Positions 54,920 to 64,000 of a stretch of DNA of 64,000 nucleotides are shown here, piece after piece (the stretch's first letter is position 1; each line of letters begins with the position of its first letter). The translations under genes and the position numbers were made by a program. This DNA is from Gordonia hongkongensis (GTDB lineage Bacteria > Actinomycetota > Actinomycetes > Mycobacteriales > Mycobacteriaceae): NCBI RefSeq assembly GCF_023078355.1, contig NZ_CP095552.1, positions 1,612,001 through 1,676,000 on the forward strand, read 5' to 3'. The notes under the pieces were generated by a model. The model made no database searches. It was not told the origin of the DNA and saw nothing but the letters and a program-made list of their open reading frames with translations.

Positions 54920-54967
54920 ATGTCGACCCCGCACGGCGCCGGCCGGCCGGCCGTCGCATCCCGCTGA
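54920..54967 (+). CDS. Upstream 15-codon ORF before the antiporter
   Basis: ATG 54920 encodes MSTPHGAGRPAVASR and ends TGA at 54965–54967. It has a strong ribosome site (GGAAGGA, 7 nt upstream), better than that of the antiporter itself, whose GTG starts 10 bp later. It is probably translated and may couple or regulate initiation of the antiporter. Confidence 0.5.
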   Translation: MSTPHGAGRPAVASR

Positions 54968-54977
54968 GGCGCCGCGC

Positions 54978-56561
54978 GTGGAGACCGTCGGCATCTACCT
55001 GGTCGTCATCTTCGCGTGCGGGTTCCTCGCACGTGTGGCCCGCCTGCCGACCCTCGTCGGCTACCTCGCCGCCGGGTTCATCCTGCACGCACCGGGAATC
55101 GACGAACTGCCGATCATCGACACGATGGCCGAACTGGGCGTCACGATCCTGCTGTTCACCATCGGGCTCAAGCTCGACGTGCGGATGCTGCTCCGGCGCG
55201 AGGTCGTCATCACCACGGCGGCGAACCTGCTCGTCATCCTCGGTCTCACAATGGGTTTCCTCGGCGTCCTGGGTGCCATCGGGGTGCGGCTGCTCGCCGG
55301 CGAGGGCTGGGAGACGGTGGCGCTGTTGGGATTTGCGCTGTCCTTCTCGAGCACGGTGTTCGTCGTCCAGGTACTCGACGAGCGGTCGGAGTCGCATTCC
55401 CTCTACGGCCGGATCGCCATCGGCGTCCTCGTGCTGCAGGACATCGTCGCCGTCGTCTATCTGACCGCCATGCAGGGCGAGCCGCCGAGCCCCTGGGCGC
55501 TGGCCCTGGTGTTGCTGATCCCCGGCGCGTGGATCGTCCGCCGGTTGTGGAACACCCTCGGCCACGGCGAGTTGCAGACGTTGTTCGGGATCGTCATGGC
55601 GCTCGTGCCCGGCTACTGGCTCTTCGAATCCGTGGGTGTCAAGGGTGATTTTGGCGCGATGATCATCGGCGTCCTCCTCGCTTCTCACCCCCGTGCGGGG
55701 GAGCTGTCGCGGACGTTGTTCGGTTTGCGTGAGCTGCTGCTGGTCGGGTTCTTCGTGTCGATCGGGCTGCACGTCACGCCGACGACCGAGACCGTGCTGC
55801 TCGGTCTGCTCCTGCTCATCCTGCTGCCGCTCGAGGGAGCGGTGTACACGCTGGTCCTCTCGCTGTTCGGCCTGCGTCGCCGGACGTCGATCCTCACCGG
55901 ACTCGCTCTGGCCAACTTCTCGGAATTCGGGCTCATCGTGATCGCGACCGGTGTGGGGGCAGGCATCATCGGCGAGGACTGGCTGGTGGTGACATCGGTC
56001 GCGGTGGCGGGGAGCTTCGTGTTCTCCACCCTCGTCAACCGTCGCGGCACGGGCCTGGTGACCCGGCTCTCGGCGTTCGTCCCGACTACGGCCGCCGCCC
56101 GGGCGCACCCCGACGACGCGCCGATCGTCCTGGCACCGGCGCGCGTTCTCGTCCTCGGGATGGGTCGCGTCGGCCACTCGGTCTACGACCGGCTGGTCGA
56201 CGAATACGGCCTACCCGTGATCGGCGTGGAGAACGACCCGCTCAAGGCGAGCGAACTGGCCGAGCAGGGTGTCCGGGTACTCGACGCCGACGCCACCGAG
56301 ACCGACTTCTGGGACCGGGCCGTCGGCGTCGGCGAGCTCGAACTGCTCGTCCTGGCCATGCCCTTCCACGGCTCGAATCTCGTGGCTCTCGAACGGATCG
56401 AGGAGCTCGGCGTCACCGGGACCATCGCCGTCGTCGCGCAGTACGACGACGAACGCGACGAGTTACTCCAGCGAGGGGCCGACGTGGCGTTCCACATCTA
56501 CGAGGGCACCGGCGTCGGACTGGCCGACGCGGCCGCCGAGGCCGCGGGTCTGGAACGCTGA
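54978..56561 (+). CDS. CPA2 cation:proton antiporter with C-terminal TrkA-N domain
   Basis: This is a 527-residue Kef/CPA2-type transporter. About twelve membrane helices (residues 1–370) include VGYLAAGFILHAPGI and FSSTVFVVQVLDE. A cytosolic RCK/TrkA-N Rossmann domain follows: VLVLGMGRVGHSVYDRLVDE, then VIGVENDP and VLDADATETDFW. It likely exchanges K+ or Na+ for protons under nucleotide control. The start GTG 54978 is 10 bp after a 15-codon ORF. It is convergent with the acetyltransferase. Confidence 0.9.
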   Translation: METVGIYLVVIFACGFLARVARLPTLVGYLAAGFILHAPGIDELPIIDTMAELGVTILLFTIGLKLDVRMLLRREVVITTAANLLVILGLTMGFLGVLGAIGVRLLAGEGWETVALLGFALSFSSTVFVVQVLDERSESHSLYGRIAIGVLVLQDIVAVVYLTAMQGEPPSPWALALVLLIPGAWIVRRLWNTLGHGELQTLFGIVMALVPGYWLFESVGVKGDFGAMIIGVLLASHPRAGELSRTLFGLRELLLVGFFVSIGLHVTPTTETVLLGLLLLILLPLEGAVYTLVLSLFGLRRRTSILTGLALANFSEFGLIVIATGVGAGIIGEDWLVVTSVAVAGSFVFSTLVNRRGTGLVTRLSAFVPTTAAARAHPDDAPIVLAPARVLVLGMGRVGHSVYDRLVDEYGLPVIGVENDPLKASELAEQGVRVLDADATETDFWDRAVGVGELELLVLAMPFHGSNLVALERIEELGVTGTIAVVAQYDDERDELLQRGADVAFHIYEGTGVGLADAAAEAAGLER

Positions 56562-56595
56562 GCGACGGTTCACCCCGACCCGGTGGCCAGGCCGG

Positions 56596-57168
56596 TCAGC
56601 TGCCCGCGCCGAGAGTGTCGTCCCCGTTCCAGAGGTCCTTCTGCATGTAGACGCAGTCGATCCACTGCTCGGCCTTGTGACCGATGGCGCGCAGGCGACC
56701 CACCTCGTCGAATCCGAACCGCCGGTGCAGAGCGATCGAGCCCTCACCCCCGGTCGCGGCGATGACCGCGACGATCTGGCGGACGTTGTCCGGGTCGGCG
56801 CGGGCGAGCAGCGCGGACATCAACGCGGTGCCGATCCCGCGCCCCCCGTGACCGGGCCGCACGTAGATCGAGTCCTCGGTCGACAGGTCGTACGCGGGCA
56901 TCGTCCGGAACGTCCCCAGGTAGGCGTATCCGACGACGTGCTCGACCCCGTCGTCGACCGCGCAGGCCACCACGAACGGCCGGCCCGCAGCGGTGATCGC
57001 GGCGTGCTTGGCATGCCACTGCGAGACCGACGGAACCAGGTAGTCGAAGGTCGCGACGGTGTGCTGCACGTAGTGTGCGTAGATGTCCGCGACGGCCTCG
57101 CAATCGTCGATCGTCGCGTCTGACACGCGGATCGGGGGCGAGGTCGCGCCGGAGGTGCGGTCGCTCAT
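56596..57168 (-). CDS. GNAT acetyltransferase, phosphinothricin acetyltransferase-like
   Basis: This 190-residue GNAT has [40 protein letters not shown] (the acetyl-CoA loop [10 protein letters not shown]) and [21 protein letters not shown], the arrangement of PAT/BAR-like enzymes. Those acetylate phosphinothricin, methionine sulfoximine or other amino-acid-like compounds. ATG 57168 is used. It lies between the antiporter (convergent) and mfd (divergent). Confidence 0.85.
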   Translation of the reverse strand: MSDRTSGATSPPIRVSDATIDDCEAVADIYAHYVQHTVATFDYLVPSVSQWHAKHAAITAAGRPFVVACAVDDGVEHVVGYAYLGTFRTMPAYDLSTEDSIYVRPGHGGRGIGTALMSALLARADPDNVRQIVAVIAATGGEGSIALHRRFGFDEVGRLRAIGHKAEQWIDCVYMQKDLWNGDDTLGAGS

Positions 57169-57270
57169 GCCGATGAGGGTAGGGCAGGGGCGCCGACGGC
57201 GAGAACTCCGTCGGGACGAGTGCGCCGACCGGGCAGGGCGGGCCGATCGGCGACCCATACAATCGACGGA

Positions 57271-60200
57271 GTGTCGACGCTGTCTGCCCTGTCCGGTCTG
57301 GCCACACTCGCGTGTGCGGACAAGTCCTTCCGCGAGGTGCACAAGCACCGCGACGAGCGCCGACTGGACATCACCGCGCCGGATGCCGCGCGCCCCTTCC
57401 TCGTCTCGTGCCTGGTCACCGATGCGCAGGCGCCGCTGTTGGTCGTGTCGGCCAACGGCCGCGAGGCCGACGATCTGACGGCGGAGCTGGGCGAACTCCT
57501 CGACGACGCCGGGGCCGTCGCACAGTTCCCGTCCTGGGAGACGCTGCCGCACGAGCGGCTCTCCCCGAGTGCAGACACCGTCGGACAGCGACTGGCCGTG
57601 CTGCACCGCCTGGCGAACCCCGGCGACACCCCGCTGCGGGTCGTCGTGACCACTGTTCGCTCGCTCGTCCAGCCGATGGCACCGGGCCTCGCCGACGTCG
57701 CCACGGTGACCCTGCGTGAGGGCATCGAGGTCGACTTCGACGCACTGCTGTCCCAGTTGGTCGAGATGGCCTACGAGCGCGTCGACATGGTCGGCCGACG
57801 CGGCGAGTTCGCGGTACGCGGCGGCATCCTCGACGTCTTTCCGACGACCGCCGATCATCCGGTGCGCGTGGAGTTCTGGGGCGACGAGATCACCGAGATG
57901 CGTGCGTTCTCGGTGGCCGACCAGCGCAGCCAGCCCGAGGTCGAGACCAGCGAGGTGCGGATTCACCCGTGCCGTGAACTGCTCCTGACCGAGAAGGTCC
58001 GTGCGCGGGCCGCCGATCTCGCGGCCGCCGATCCGGGCGACACGACCATGACCGAGATGTTGGGCAAACTCGCCGAGGGCATCCCGGTGGAGGGGATGGA
58101 GGCGCTGATCCCCGCGCTCGTCGACGGCGACATGCAGTTGCTGACCGAGGTGATCCCCGACGGCACACGGGTCCTCATCCTCGACCCGGAGAAGGTGCGG
58201 ACCCGGGCCTCCGATCTGTCGAAGACGGGTGCGGAATTCCTCGAGGCGTCGTGGACCGCCGCCGCCATGGGCGCCTCGGCGCCGATCGACGGCCGGTCGT
58301 CGGAGAGCCTCGGCATCGACCTGCAGGCCAGCGCGTACCGCTCTCTCGACGAGGTGCGGAAGGCGACGCTCGCCGCCGGCCGGCCCTGGTGGACCCTGAG
58401 TCCACTCGCGACCGGCAGCGGTGACGAACTCGAACTGGACCTGGCTCCCGGCCCGGCGCCACGGGGCGACGACCGCGAGATCGCGGCGACGTTCGCGCAG
58501 TTGCGCGCCCACGTCTCCGACGGCAAGACGGCGGCGATCGTGGTGGCGGGCAAGGGCACCGCGCAGCGTGTCGGCGAACGACTGTCCGACGCCGAGGTGC
58601 CCTACGTGATCGCCGAACCCGGGCATCGGCCGCAGCCCGGCGAGGTGACCGTCTTCTGCGCGCCGCTGCGTGCCGGGATCGTCTGTCCCGACGCGGGTCT
58701 CGTGGTGGTCGCCGAGGCCGACCTCACCGGCACACGGGTCGCGAACGTCCGGGACGGCCGCCGGCTGCCGGCCAAGCGGCGCAACCAGGTCGACCCGCTC
58801 GCCCTGGCCGCCGGCGACCTGGTGGTGCACGACCAGCACGGCATCGGCCGGTTCGTCGAGATGATCGAGCGGACCGTCTCGGGTGCCCGGCGCGAGTACC
58901 TCGTCCTGGAGTACGCCTCGAGCAAACGCGGCCAGCCGGCCGATCGGTTGTATGTCCCGATGGACGCACTCGACCAGCTCTCGCGGTACGTCGGCGGCGA
59001 ACAACCGTCGCTGTCGAAACTCGGCGGGTCGGACTGGCAGAACACGAAACGCAAGGCGCGCAAGGCTGTTCGCGAGATCGCCGGCGAGCTCGTACAGCTC
59101 TATGCCGCCCGCCACGCCGCGCCCGGACACGCATTCGGTCCCGACACCCCGTGGCAGCAGGAAATGGAAGACGCCTTCGACTTCACCGAGACCGTGGATC
59201 AGCTCACGGTCATCGCCGAGGTCAAGGCCGACATGGAACGTGCGGTGCCGATGGACCGCGTCGTGGTCGGCGACGTCGGTTACGGCAAGACCGAGATCGC
59301 CGTCCGTGCCGCCTTCAAGGCCGTGCAGGACGGCAAGCAGGTCGCTGTCCTCGTCCCGACGACCATTCTGGCGCAACAACATCTGCAGACCTTCACCGAG
59401 CGGATGAGCGGATTCCCGGTGCGGGTGCGCGGCCTGTCCCGGTTCACCGACGCCAAGGAATCCCGCGAGATCGCCCAGGCGATGTCCAAGGGCGAGGTGG
59501 ATGTCGTCATCGGTACCCACCGCCTCCTGCAGACCGGGATCGTCTGGAAAGACCTCGGACTCGTCATTGTCGACGAAGAGCAGCGCTTCGGTGTGGAGCA
59601 CAAGGAGCACATCAAGTCGCTGCGCACCCACGTCGACGTGCTGACGATGTCGGCGACCCCGATCCCGCGCACACTCGAGATGTCGATGGCCGGCATCCGG
59701 GAGATGTCGACGATCCTCACCCCGCCCGAGGAGCGGCATCCGGTCCTGACCTACGTCGGCGCCTATGCGCCCAAACAGGTCGCCGCCGCCATCCGCCGCG
59801 AACTGCTGCGCGACGGCCAGGTGTTCTACGTGCACAACCGCGTCTCGACCATCGACAAGATGGCCAAGGACATCGCCGCGATGGTTCCGGAGGCGAGAGT
59901 CGTCGTCGCACATGGTCAGATGGGCGAGGACCAGCTCGAACGAACGGTGTCGGGGTTCTGGAATCGCGAGTACGACGTGCTGGTCTGCACGACGATCATC
60001 GAGACGGGCCTGGACATCTCGAACGCCAACACCCTGATCGTCGACCGTGCCGAGAACCTCGGTCTCTCGCAGCTACATCAGCTGCGCGGTCGCGTCGGCC
60101 GAAGTCGTGAACGTGGGTACGCGTACCTGCTCTACAGTCCCGACCGGCCGCTCACGGAGACCGCGTACGACCGGCTCGCGACGATCGCGCAGAACAACGA

Positions 60201-60849
60201 GCTCGGCGCGGGCATGGCGGTGGCACTGAAGGATCTCGAGTTGCGCGGTGCCGGAAATGTGTTGGGCGCCGAGCAGTCCGGACACGTGGCCGGTGTCGGG
60301 TTCGATCTCTACGTTCGTCTGGTCGGCGAGGCGGTGGAGGCGTATCGCGCTGCCGCGGACGGGAAACCGGTCGAATCGCGCGAGACGGGAGAGGTGCGCA
60401 TCGATCTGCCCGTCGACGCGCACATCCCGGTCGAGTACGTCGACTCCGATCGCCTGCGCCTCGAGGCGTACCGCAAGCTCGCGTCGGCGACCGACGACGC
60501 CGCGGTGGACTCGGTTCTCGTCGAACTCAATGACCGGTACGGTCCGCCGCCGGTGGAGACCACTCGCCTCGCGTCGATCGCCCGGCTGCGGTTGCGGTGC
60601 CGGGAGCGGGGGATCACCGAGATCGGTCTCGCCGGACAGGGAATGAAGATCTCGCCGCTGTCGCTGCTCGACAGCGAGCAGGTGCGTCTACGTCGCCTGT
60701 ACTCGTCGGCCACCTACCGGGCGACGACGTCGGTGGTCACGCTGCCCATCCCGCGCACCGGAGGCGTGGGGTCGGCGCGCCTGCGCGACGACGAGCTGAT
60801 CGAGTACCTGACGACCTTCCTCACCCAACTGCGGCCGGACCCTTCGTGA
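57271..60849 (+). CDS. mfd: Transcription-repair coupling factor
   Basis: The 1192-residue DNA translocase removes stalled RNA polymerase from lesions and recruits UvrA. The UvrB-like N-terminal module ([13 protein letters not shown]) comes first, then the polymerase-interacting domain ([13 protein letters not shown]). The RecG-like motor has Walker [14 protein letters not shown] box [10 protein letters not shown] and motif [25 protein letters not shown]-like [21 protein letters not shown] and the C-terminal TRCF domain follow. GTG 57271 gives a length close to mycobacterial Mfd. mazG follows in the same direction after a duplicated 34-bp repeat. Confidence 0.96.
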   Translation: MSTLSALSGLATLACADKSFREVHKHRDERRLDITAPDAARPFLVSCLVTDAQAPLLVVSANGREADDLTAELGELLDDAGAVAQFPSWETLPHERLSPSADTVGQRLAVLHRLANPGDTPLRVVVTTVRSLVQPMAPGLADVATVTLREGIEVDFDALLSQLVEMAYERVDMVGRRGEFAVRGGILDVFPTTADHPVRVEFWGDEITEMRAFSVADQRSQPEVETSEVRIHPCRELLLTEKVRARAADLAAADPGDTTMTEMLGKLAEGIPVEGMEALIPALVDGDMQLLTEVIPDGTRVLILDPEKVRTRASDLSKTGAEFLEASWTAAAMGASAPIDGRSSESLGIDLQASAYRSLDEVRKATLAAGRPWWTLSPLATGSGDELELDLAPGPAPRGDDREIAATFAQLRAHVSDGKTAAIVVAGKGTAQRVGERLSDAEVPYVIAEPGHRPQPGEVTVFCAPLRAGIVCPDAGLVVVAEADLTGTRVANVRDGRRLPAKRRNQVDPLALAAGDLVVHDQHGIGRFVEMIERTVSGARREYLVLEYASSKRGQPADRLYVPMDALDQLSRYVGGEQPSLSKLGGSDWQNTKRKARKAVREIAGELVQLYAARHAAPGHAFGPDTPWQQEMEDAFDFTETVDQLTVIAEVKADMERAVPMDRVVVGDVGYGKTEIAVRAAFKAVQDGKQVAVLVPTTILAQQHLQTFTERMSGFPVRVRGLSRFTDAKESREIAQAMSKGEVDVVIGTHRLLQTGIVWKDLGLVIVDEEQRFGVEHKEHIKSLRTHVDVLTMSATPIPRTLEMSMAGIREMSTILTPPEERHPVLTYVGAYAPKQVAAAIRRELLRDGQVFYVHNRVSTIDKMAKDIAAMVPEARVVVAHGQMGEDQLERTVSGFWNREYDVLVCTTIIETGLDISNANTLIVDRAENLGLSQLHQLRGRVGRSRERGYAYLLYSPDRPLTETAYDRLATIAQNNELGAGMAVALKDLELRGAGNVLGAEQSGHVAGVGFDLYVRLVGEAVEAYRAAADGKPVESRETGEVRIDLPVDAHIPVEYVDSDRLRLEAYRKLASATDDAAVDSVLVELNDRYGPPPVETTRLASIARLRLRCRERGITEIGLAGQGMKISPLSLLDSEQVRLRRLYSSATYRATTSVVTLPIPRTGGVGSARLRDDELIEYLTTFLTQLRPDPS

Positions 60850-60850
60850 C

Positions 60851-60929
60851 GCGCCCTCCGCAGGCTCCGGGCGCTCCTCAGGGAGCGGGGGTAGCGCGCC
60901 CTCCGCAGGCTCCGGGCGCTCCTCAGGGA
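60851..60929. repeat. Direct repeat of a 34-bp unit between mfd and mazG
   Basis: GCGCCCTCCGCAGGCTCCGG then GCGCTCCTCAGGGA occurs exactly at 60851–60884 and at 60896–60929, period 45 bp. Each unit contains the inverted pair GCGCCC/GGGCGC. The GCTCCTCAGGGAGCGGGGG part matches the outer end of the long palindromic family, so these look like truncated relatives. The repeats fill most of the 94-bp gap and reach to within 15 bp of the mazG start. Confidence 0.88.
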
Positions 60930-60943
60930 AGGGCGTACGACGA

Positions 60944-61852
60944 ATGACGGTGGTGCTGCTGGACCCGGCACGGCCAGATCTGATCCCCCTTCGGGCACGC
61001 TCATGTCTCGCCGGGCCGGTGCAGGTCACCGAGGACGTGCCCGCGGCGATGCTGTGGGAGTTCGACCACGTCGAACCCGTCTTCGACGACGCACCCGTTG
61101 ATCCGGGATCGGTGCTCGTCAGTACCGATCCCGAACATCCGCTGGTGCAGGCGCGAATCGCGCGCGGGGAAGACGTCATCGCGGCGCAGGCGGTCTCCGG
61201 CATGGCGCTTCTCGAGTCCGTGGCGTTGATGGACACATTGCGTCGGAATGGCCCGTGGGAGAGCACCCAGACGCACCACTCGTTGCGGCGTTACCTGCTC
61301 GAAGAAGTCTACGAGTTGCTCGACGCCATCGAGGCCGGTGACCCCGTGGAGCTCCGTGAAGAACTCGGCGACCTCCTGCTGCAGGTGCTGTTCCACGCGC
61401 GCATCGCCGCCGACGACCCGGAGTCGCCGTTCGACATCGACGACGTCGCACGGAGTTTCACGTCGAAGGTGACCGGCCGGACCCCGGGCGTGCTGTCCGG
61501 CGCCCACTCGGATCTGGAGACCCAGATCCGGGAATGGGAGGAACGCAAGGCGGCCGAGAAGCGCCGCGGCTCGGTGTTCGACGGCGTCGCCACGACCCAG
61601 CCCGCTCTCGCCCTGGTGCAGAAGGTCCTCGAACGGCTCACCGCGGCCGGTTATCCCGTCGACACCATCCCCGCGGAGACCCTGACCGTGACGGTCGTCG
61701 CCGGCGGCGACAGCGTCGAGGCGCAGGCCCGGGACCGAGCGCTCGCGTTGATGGCCGACGTGCGCGCGGCAGAAGCGCGTGCGGCCGAGCGAGACGTCAC
61801 CCTCGACTCGCCCGAGGCGTGGTCGGCCGTACTGGGCGAGAACCCGGCCTGA
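60944..61852 (+). CDS. mazG: Nucleoside triphosphate pyrophosphohydrolase MazG
   Basis: This 302-residue protein hydrolyses (d)NTPs to NMPs, clearing oxidised nucleotides. An N-terminal actinobacterial extension (about 1–85) precedes the MazG core. That core has TLRRNGPWESTQTHHSLRRY, the metal-binding LLEEVYELLDAI and REELGDLLLQVLFHARIA, and the family's VFDGVATTQPAL. The order mfd–mazG matches mycobacteria. ATG 60944 has GGAAGGG about 11 nt upstream, inside repeat-derived DNA. Confidence 0.93.
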   Translation: MTVVLLDPARPDLIPLRARSCLAGPVQVTEDVPAAMLWEFDHVEPVFDDAPVDPGSVLVSTDPEHPLVQARIARGEDVIAAQAVSGMALLESVALMDTLRRNGPWESTQTHHSLRRYLLEEVYELLDAIEAGDPVELREELGDLLLQVLFHARIAADDPESPFDIDDVARSFTSKVTGRTPGVLSGAHSDLETQIREWEERKAAEKRRGSVFDGVATTQPALALVQKVLERLTAAGYPVDTIPAETLTVTVVAGGDSVEAQARDRALALMADVRAAEARAAERDVTLDSPEAWSAVLGENPA

Positions 61853-61870
61853 TCATCAAGCGGCGCAGTT

Positions 61871-61907
61871 GTCGCGTTTCGTTGCGATCCGCGCAACGAA
61901 ACGCGAC
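61871..61907. terminator. 16-bp stem-loop between mazG and the amidohydrolase
   Basis: GTCGCGTTTCGTTGCG (61871–61886) pairs perfectly with CGCAACGAAACGCGAC (61892–61907) around a 5-nt loop. CAGT/ACTG flanks extend the stem past a single mismatch. It lies in the convergent gap, so it probably stops both transcripts. Confidence 0.75.
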
Positions 61908-61946
61908 CACTGTCGCGGGGTTTGGGGAGATGAACCGGATCGAGGC

Positions 61947-63284
61947 TCAGACGGACAGTGCGGCCAGCTGTTTCGTGAACTCCCCCTCGTCGATTCGCGT
62001 GTGGCGTCCGTCCTCGACGACGATCTCGCCGCCGACCATCACCGTGTCGACGATGGACCGTGATCCGGTGGTGAGCAGCGACGCGCCGGGATCGCGGACG
62101 GGGAGGGTGGCGTAGTCGCGGTCGAACCGCACCAGCGTGAGGTCCGCGGGCGACCCGACTGTCACACCGCCGGTCACCGGCGACAGACCGAGCGCGTAGT
62201 TGGCGCCGCCGCAGGCGATGTCGAGCATCTGGGGGAACCCGAGCAGGTCCGCACGCCGGTGGACGGCACGTTGCAGGTAAGCGGCGATGCGCAGCGTCGC
62301 CAGCATGTCCTGGGTGTCGTTGCTGGCGGCGCCGTCCACGCCCAGCCCGACCGCCAGGCCGCGCTCCAGCATCGCCGGGATCGGGGCCACCCCGCTGCCG
62401 AGACGCATGTTCGACAATGGATTGTGCGACACCGCCACCTTCCGGGCGGCGAGGGTGCGCTGGCCGGCGTCGTCGAGCTCGACGCAGTGGACGGCGAGCA
62501 CGCGGTCCCACAGGAAGCCGTTGCGGTCGAGGTGGTCGACGGCCCCGAAGCCGGTGTGCTGCCGACACATCTGCTCGTCGGTGCCGGTCTCGAGCAGGTG
62601 GATGGAGACCGGCAGTCCACGTTCCTGCGCGAAGTCGCGGATCGTCCGCATCCCGGCGTCGGTGACCGAGCGCGGATTGGGTACCGCCAGGGCCATCGAG
62701 ATCGCTGACCCGGCAACCTCGTTGCGGAGATGGTCGACGTGGTCGAGGACCTCGCCGAGGGGTTGCATCAGCCGCGGTTCGAACCCCCACTTGCGGCTCG
62801 GGTCGGTGCGGTCGGCGACCCCGCGGCCGAGGATCGCCCGGATTCCGGTGTCGCGCAGTGCCCGCACGACGGCGTCATGGATCTCGTGCGACGGGTGCGG
62901 CCACATGTGTTCGACCACGGTCGTCGTGCCCGATCGCAACAGTTCGAGGCAGGCCGAGACAGCGGCGAGGTAGGCCCGCTCGGGTGTGATCGCCACCGAT
63001 TCCTCGCCCACGGCCAGCAACCATTCGAGCAACGGTGTGCATTCGGCGATTCCCCGCATGAGCGACTGCTGGAGGTGCGTGTGGGTGTTGACGAACCCGG
63101 GGATGACGTAACCGTTACCGGTTCCACCGCCCGGACGGGCGGTGGGTGCGATCGCGGTGACGATCCCGTCGACGACATGGACGTCGTGATGGGCTTTCCA
63201 CTGCCCGGCCGTGTAGACGGTGACGTCGCGAAAGGCCGGGGCCGCCGCGGTGACGGCGGCCCCGGGCAATGATGTGTCGGTCAC
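61947..63284 (-). CDS. Amidohydrolase/deaminase (8-oxoguanine deaminase / AtzA-TrzN type)
   Basis: This is a 445-residue metal-dependent hydrolase. The metal pair is in FVNTHTHLQQS, and further ligands are likely in SIHLLETG (His), SHNPLSNMRLGSG and GVDGAASND (Asp). The C-terminal beta-sandwich reads VGSPADLTLVR. Members deaminate or dechlorinate purines, triazines and similar rings. GTG 63284 overlaps the stop of the upstream dioxygenase gene by 4 bp, so the two act in one pathway. Nucleobase or N-heterocycle breakdown is the likely theme; the exact substrate is unknown. Confidence 0.85.
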   Translation of the reverse strand: MTDTSLPGAAVTAAAPAFRDVTVYTAGQWKAHHDVHVVDGIVTAIAPTARPGGGTGNGYVIPGFVNTHTHLQQSLMRGIAECTPLLEWLLAVGEESVAITPERAYLAAVSACLELLRSGTTTVVEHMWPHPSHEIHDAVVRALRDTGIRAILGRGVADRTDPSRKWGFEPRLMQPLGEVLDHVDHLRNEVAGSAISMALAVPNPRSVTDAGMRTIRDFAQERGLPVSIHLLETGTDEQMCRQHTGFGAVDHLDRNGFLWDRVLAVHCVELDDAGQRTLAARKVAVSHNPLSNMRLGSGVAPIPAMLERGLAVGLGVDGAASNDTQDMLATLRIAAYLQRAVHRRADLLGFPQMLDIACGGANYALGLSPVTGGVTVGSPADLTLVRFDRDYATLPVRDPGASLLTTGSRSIVDTVMVGGEIVVEDGRHTRIDEGEFTKQLAALSV

Positions 63285-64000
63285 TTCGCGAAGTTCGCGG
63301 CGATGCGCTGGGCGAGGTAGTCGGCGGCGGTGATCGGCGGGTAGGTGCCGCCCGCGCTCTCGATCAGCACGTCGGAGTTCGCCTGGGCGAAGTACGCGAG
63401 CGTGTAGCGCGGACCGGTGTACTCGCCCCGTCGGGGAGCCCGGACCCGATGGAAGTTCGACGGCAGTCGGTCGTCGGACCAGCGCATCAGCATGTCGCCG
63501 ATGTTGCAGGTGATGGCGTCGTCGGACGGCTCGACCGACGTCCAGGCCTGACCGTCGGCCTCGGCTCCCGGTAGCACCTGCAGGCCTCCCTGACCGGACC
63601 GCTGGAACAGCAGGGTCAGTGCGTCGAAGTCGGTGTGTGCGCCGGCGCGCCAACTGTTCTCGGAGTCGATCAGTTCGTCGGGGAACGCGTAGTAGTGCAG
63701 CAGCCGCAGGGTGCTCTGGTAGGTGTCCGCCGTCGGGTCGTGCGCCCGGGTGAAGAAGTCGCGGTCGAGACCCAGACGCTCGGCGAAACAGCTGAGCAGG
63801 GTCATGGCCACCGACCAGCACCGGTGCTCGAAATCCTCGATGGTGGAGCGGAATCCGGCGAGCTCGCGCTCACTCGGCCACAGTCCGTCCATGCGGGGCC
63901 GGGTGAACTGGTAGGACTCCTTCTGGTCCGGTGTGCCGATCGACGGGCGTACCTGGGTGCGGTACTCCCAGCCCGCGTTCTGGCCCTTCTTGAGCGGATA
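63281..64000 (-). CDS. Isopenicillin-N-synthase-family 2OG-Fe(II) oxygenase, 5' end outside window
   Basis: The frame is open to the window edge and gives 239 residues. The jelly-roll core has the iron facial triad HTD…H (GAHTDFDALTLL and SNFHRVRAP) and the Arg for 2-oxoglutarate in GPRYTLAYF. The upstream part reads QNAGWEYRTQVRPSIGTPDQ. It is an oxidoreductase of the IPNS/ACC-oxidase family. Coupling to the deaminase suggests oxidative catabolism rather than beta-lactam synthesis. The internal ATG at 63892 is not the real start. Confidence 0.88.
   Translation of the reverse strand, partial: YPLKKGQNAGWEYRTQVRPSIGTPDQKESYQFTRPRMDGLWPSERELAGFRSTIEDFEHRCWSVAMTLLSCFAERLGLDRDFFTRAHDPTADTYQSTLRLLHYYAFPDELIDSENSWRAGAHTDFDALTLLFQRSGQGGLQVLPGAEADGQAWTSVEPSDDAITCNIGDMLMRWSDDRLPSNFHRVRAPRRGEYTGPRYTLAYFAQANSDVLIESAGGTYPPITAADYLAQRIAANFAK

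Noticed and set aside
56596-59913. A 1105-codon open frame on the minus strand across mfd
   Set aside because: Its first ~190 codons at the 3' end are the real acetyltransferase. The rest is antisense of mfd, low in complexity (His/Gly/Arg-rich), a by-product of GC-rich third positions.

Overview
The window is high-GC actinobacterial DNA. The gene order tatD–rpfB–rsmA–ispE … pth–rplY … prs–glmU–tRNA-Gln … tetR–mfd–mazG matches, from memory, the Mycobacterium tuberculosis Rv1008–Rv1021 backbone. Together with the three-DUF348 RpfB, F420/LLM oxidoreductases and many acyl-CoA dehydrogenases, this points to Corynebacteriales (mycolic-acid actinomycetes). Gordonia is my best guess at genus, but I cannot prove it from sequence alone.

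Layout. 1–6.1 kb: conserved backbone (tatD fragment, rpfB, rsmA, ispE) with a GNAT, an F420-type oxidoreductase and a HAD phosphatase between rsmA and ispE. 6.1–38.4 kb: a large block between ispE and pth. It holds a frameshifted secreted lipase, an Uup-like ABC-F protein, an SGNH hydrolase, a decayed AbiEi/DUF559-type gene bracketed by two hairpin repeats, and a beta-oxidation cluster (10.9–25.4 kb). That cluster has three acyl-CoA dehydrogenases, an MFS transporter, two thiolases, two SDRs, an acyl-CoA ligase, an enoyl-CoA hydratase and two tandem LysR regulators. The block continues with an MBL hydrolase, an alpha/beta hydrolase, an ARE-type ABC-F gene with an unusual structured leader, 3-hydroxyisobutyryl-CoA hydrolase, a lipoprotein, prfC, an intact AbiEi/DUF559 gene, and two KAS III enzymes on either side of a DrrAB-like exporter. 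38.5–44.7 kb: backbone again (pth, rplY, prs, glmU, tRNA-Gln) with an epoxide-hydrolase-like protein, an ArsC-like protein and an SDR. 44.8–54.1 kb: second accessory block with three luciferase-like monooxygenases, a PPOX protein, a four-gene osmoprotectant ABC operon and a VKOR protein. 54.1–61.9 kb: TetR, K+/H+ antiporter, PAT-like acetyltransferase, mfd, mazG. 61.9–64.0 kb: an amidohydrolase/deaminase translationally coupled to an isopenicillin-N-synthase-like dioxygenase that runs off the window.

How it works together. The 10.9–25.4 kb cluster encodes activation, dehydrogenation, hydration, a second oxidation and thiolysis of an acyl-CoA, with an importer and regulators, so it is probably a dedicated catabolic module for an unknown carboxylic acid. 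The 44.8–49.4 kb genes look like flavin-dependent oxidative scavenging (DszA/NtaA/MsnO8 type), possibly for sulfur. No transposase, integrase, CRISPR array or prophage gene was seen.

The non-coding sequence is unusually rich in repeats: a 3-copy ~105-bp palindrome family, a pair of ~41–47-bp hairpins, a 36-bp unit that also appears in frame inside a thiolase gene, and a 20-bp tandem array that begins in a stop codon. The most striking regulatory candidate is a three-way-junction RNA with a 3-codon upstream ORF in front of the ARE-type ABC-F gene (29161–29242, minus strand).
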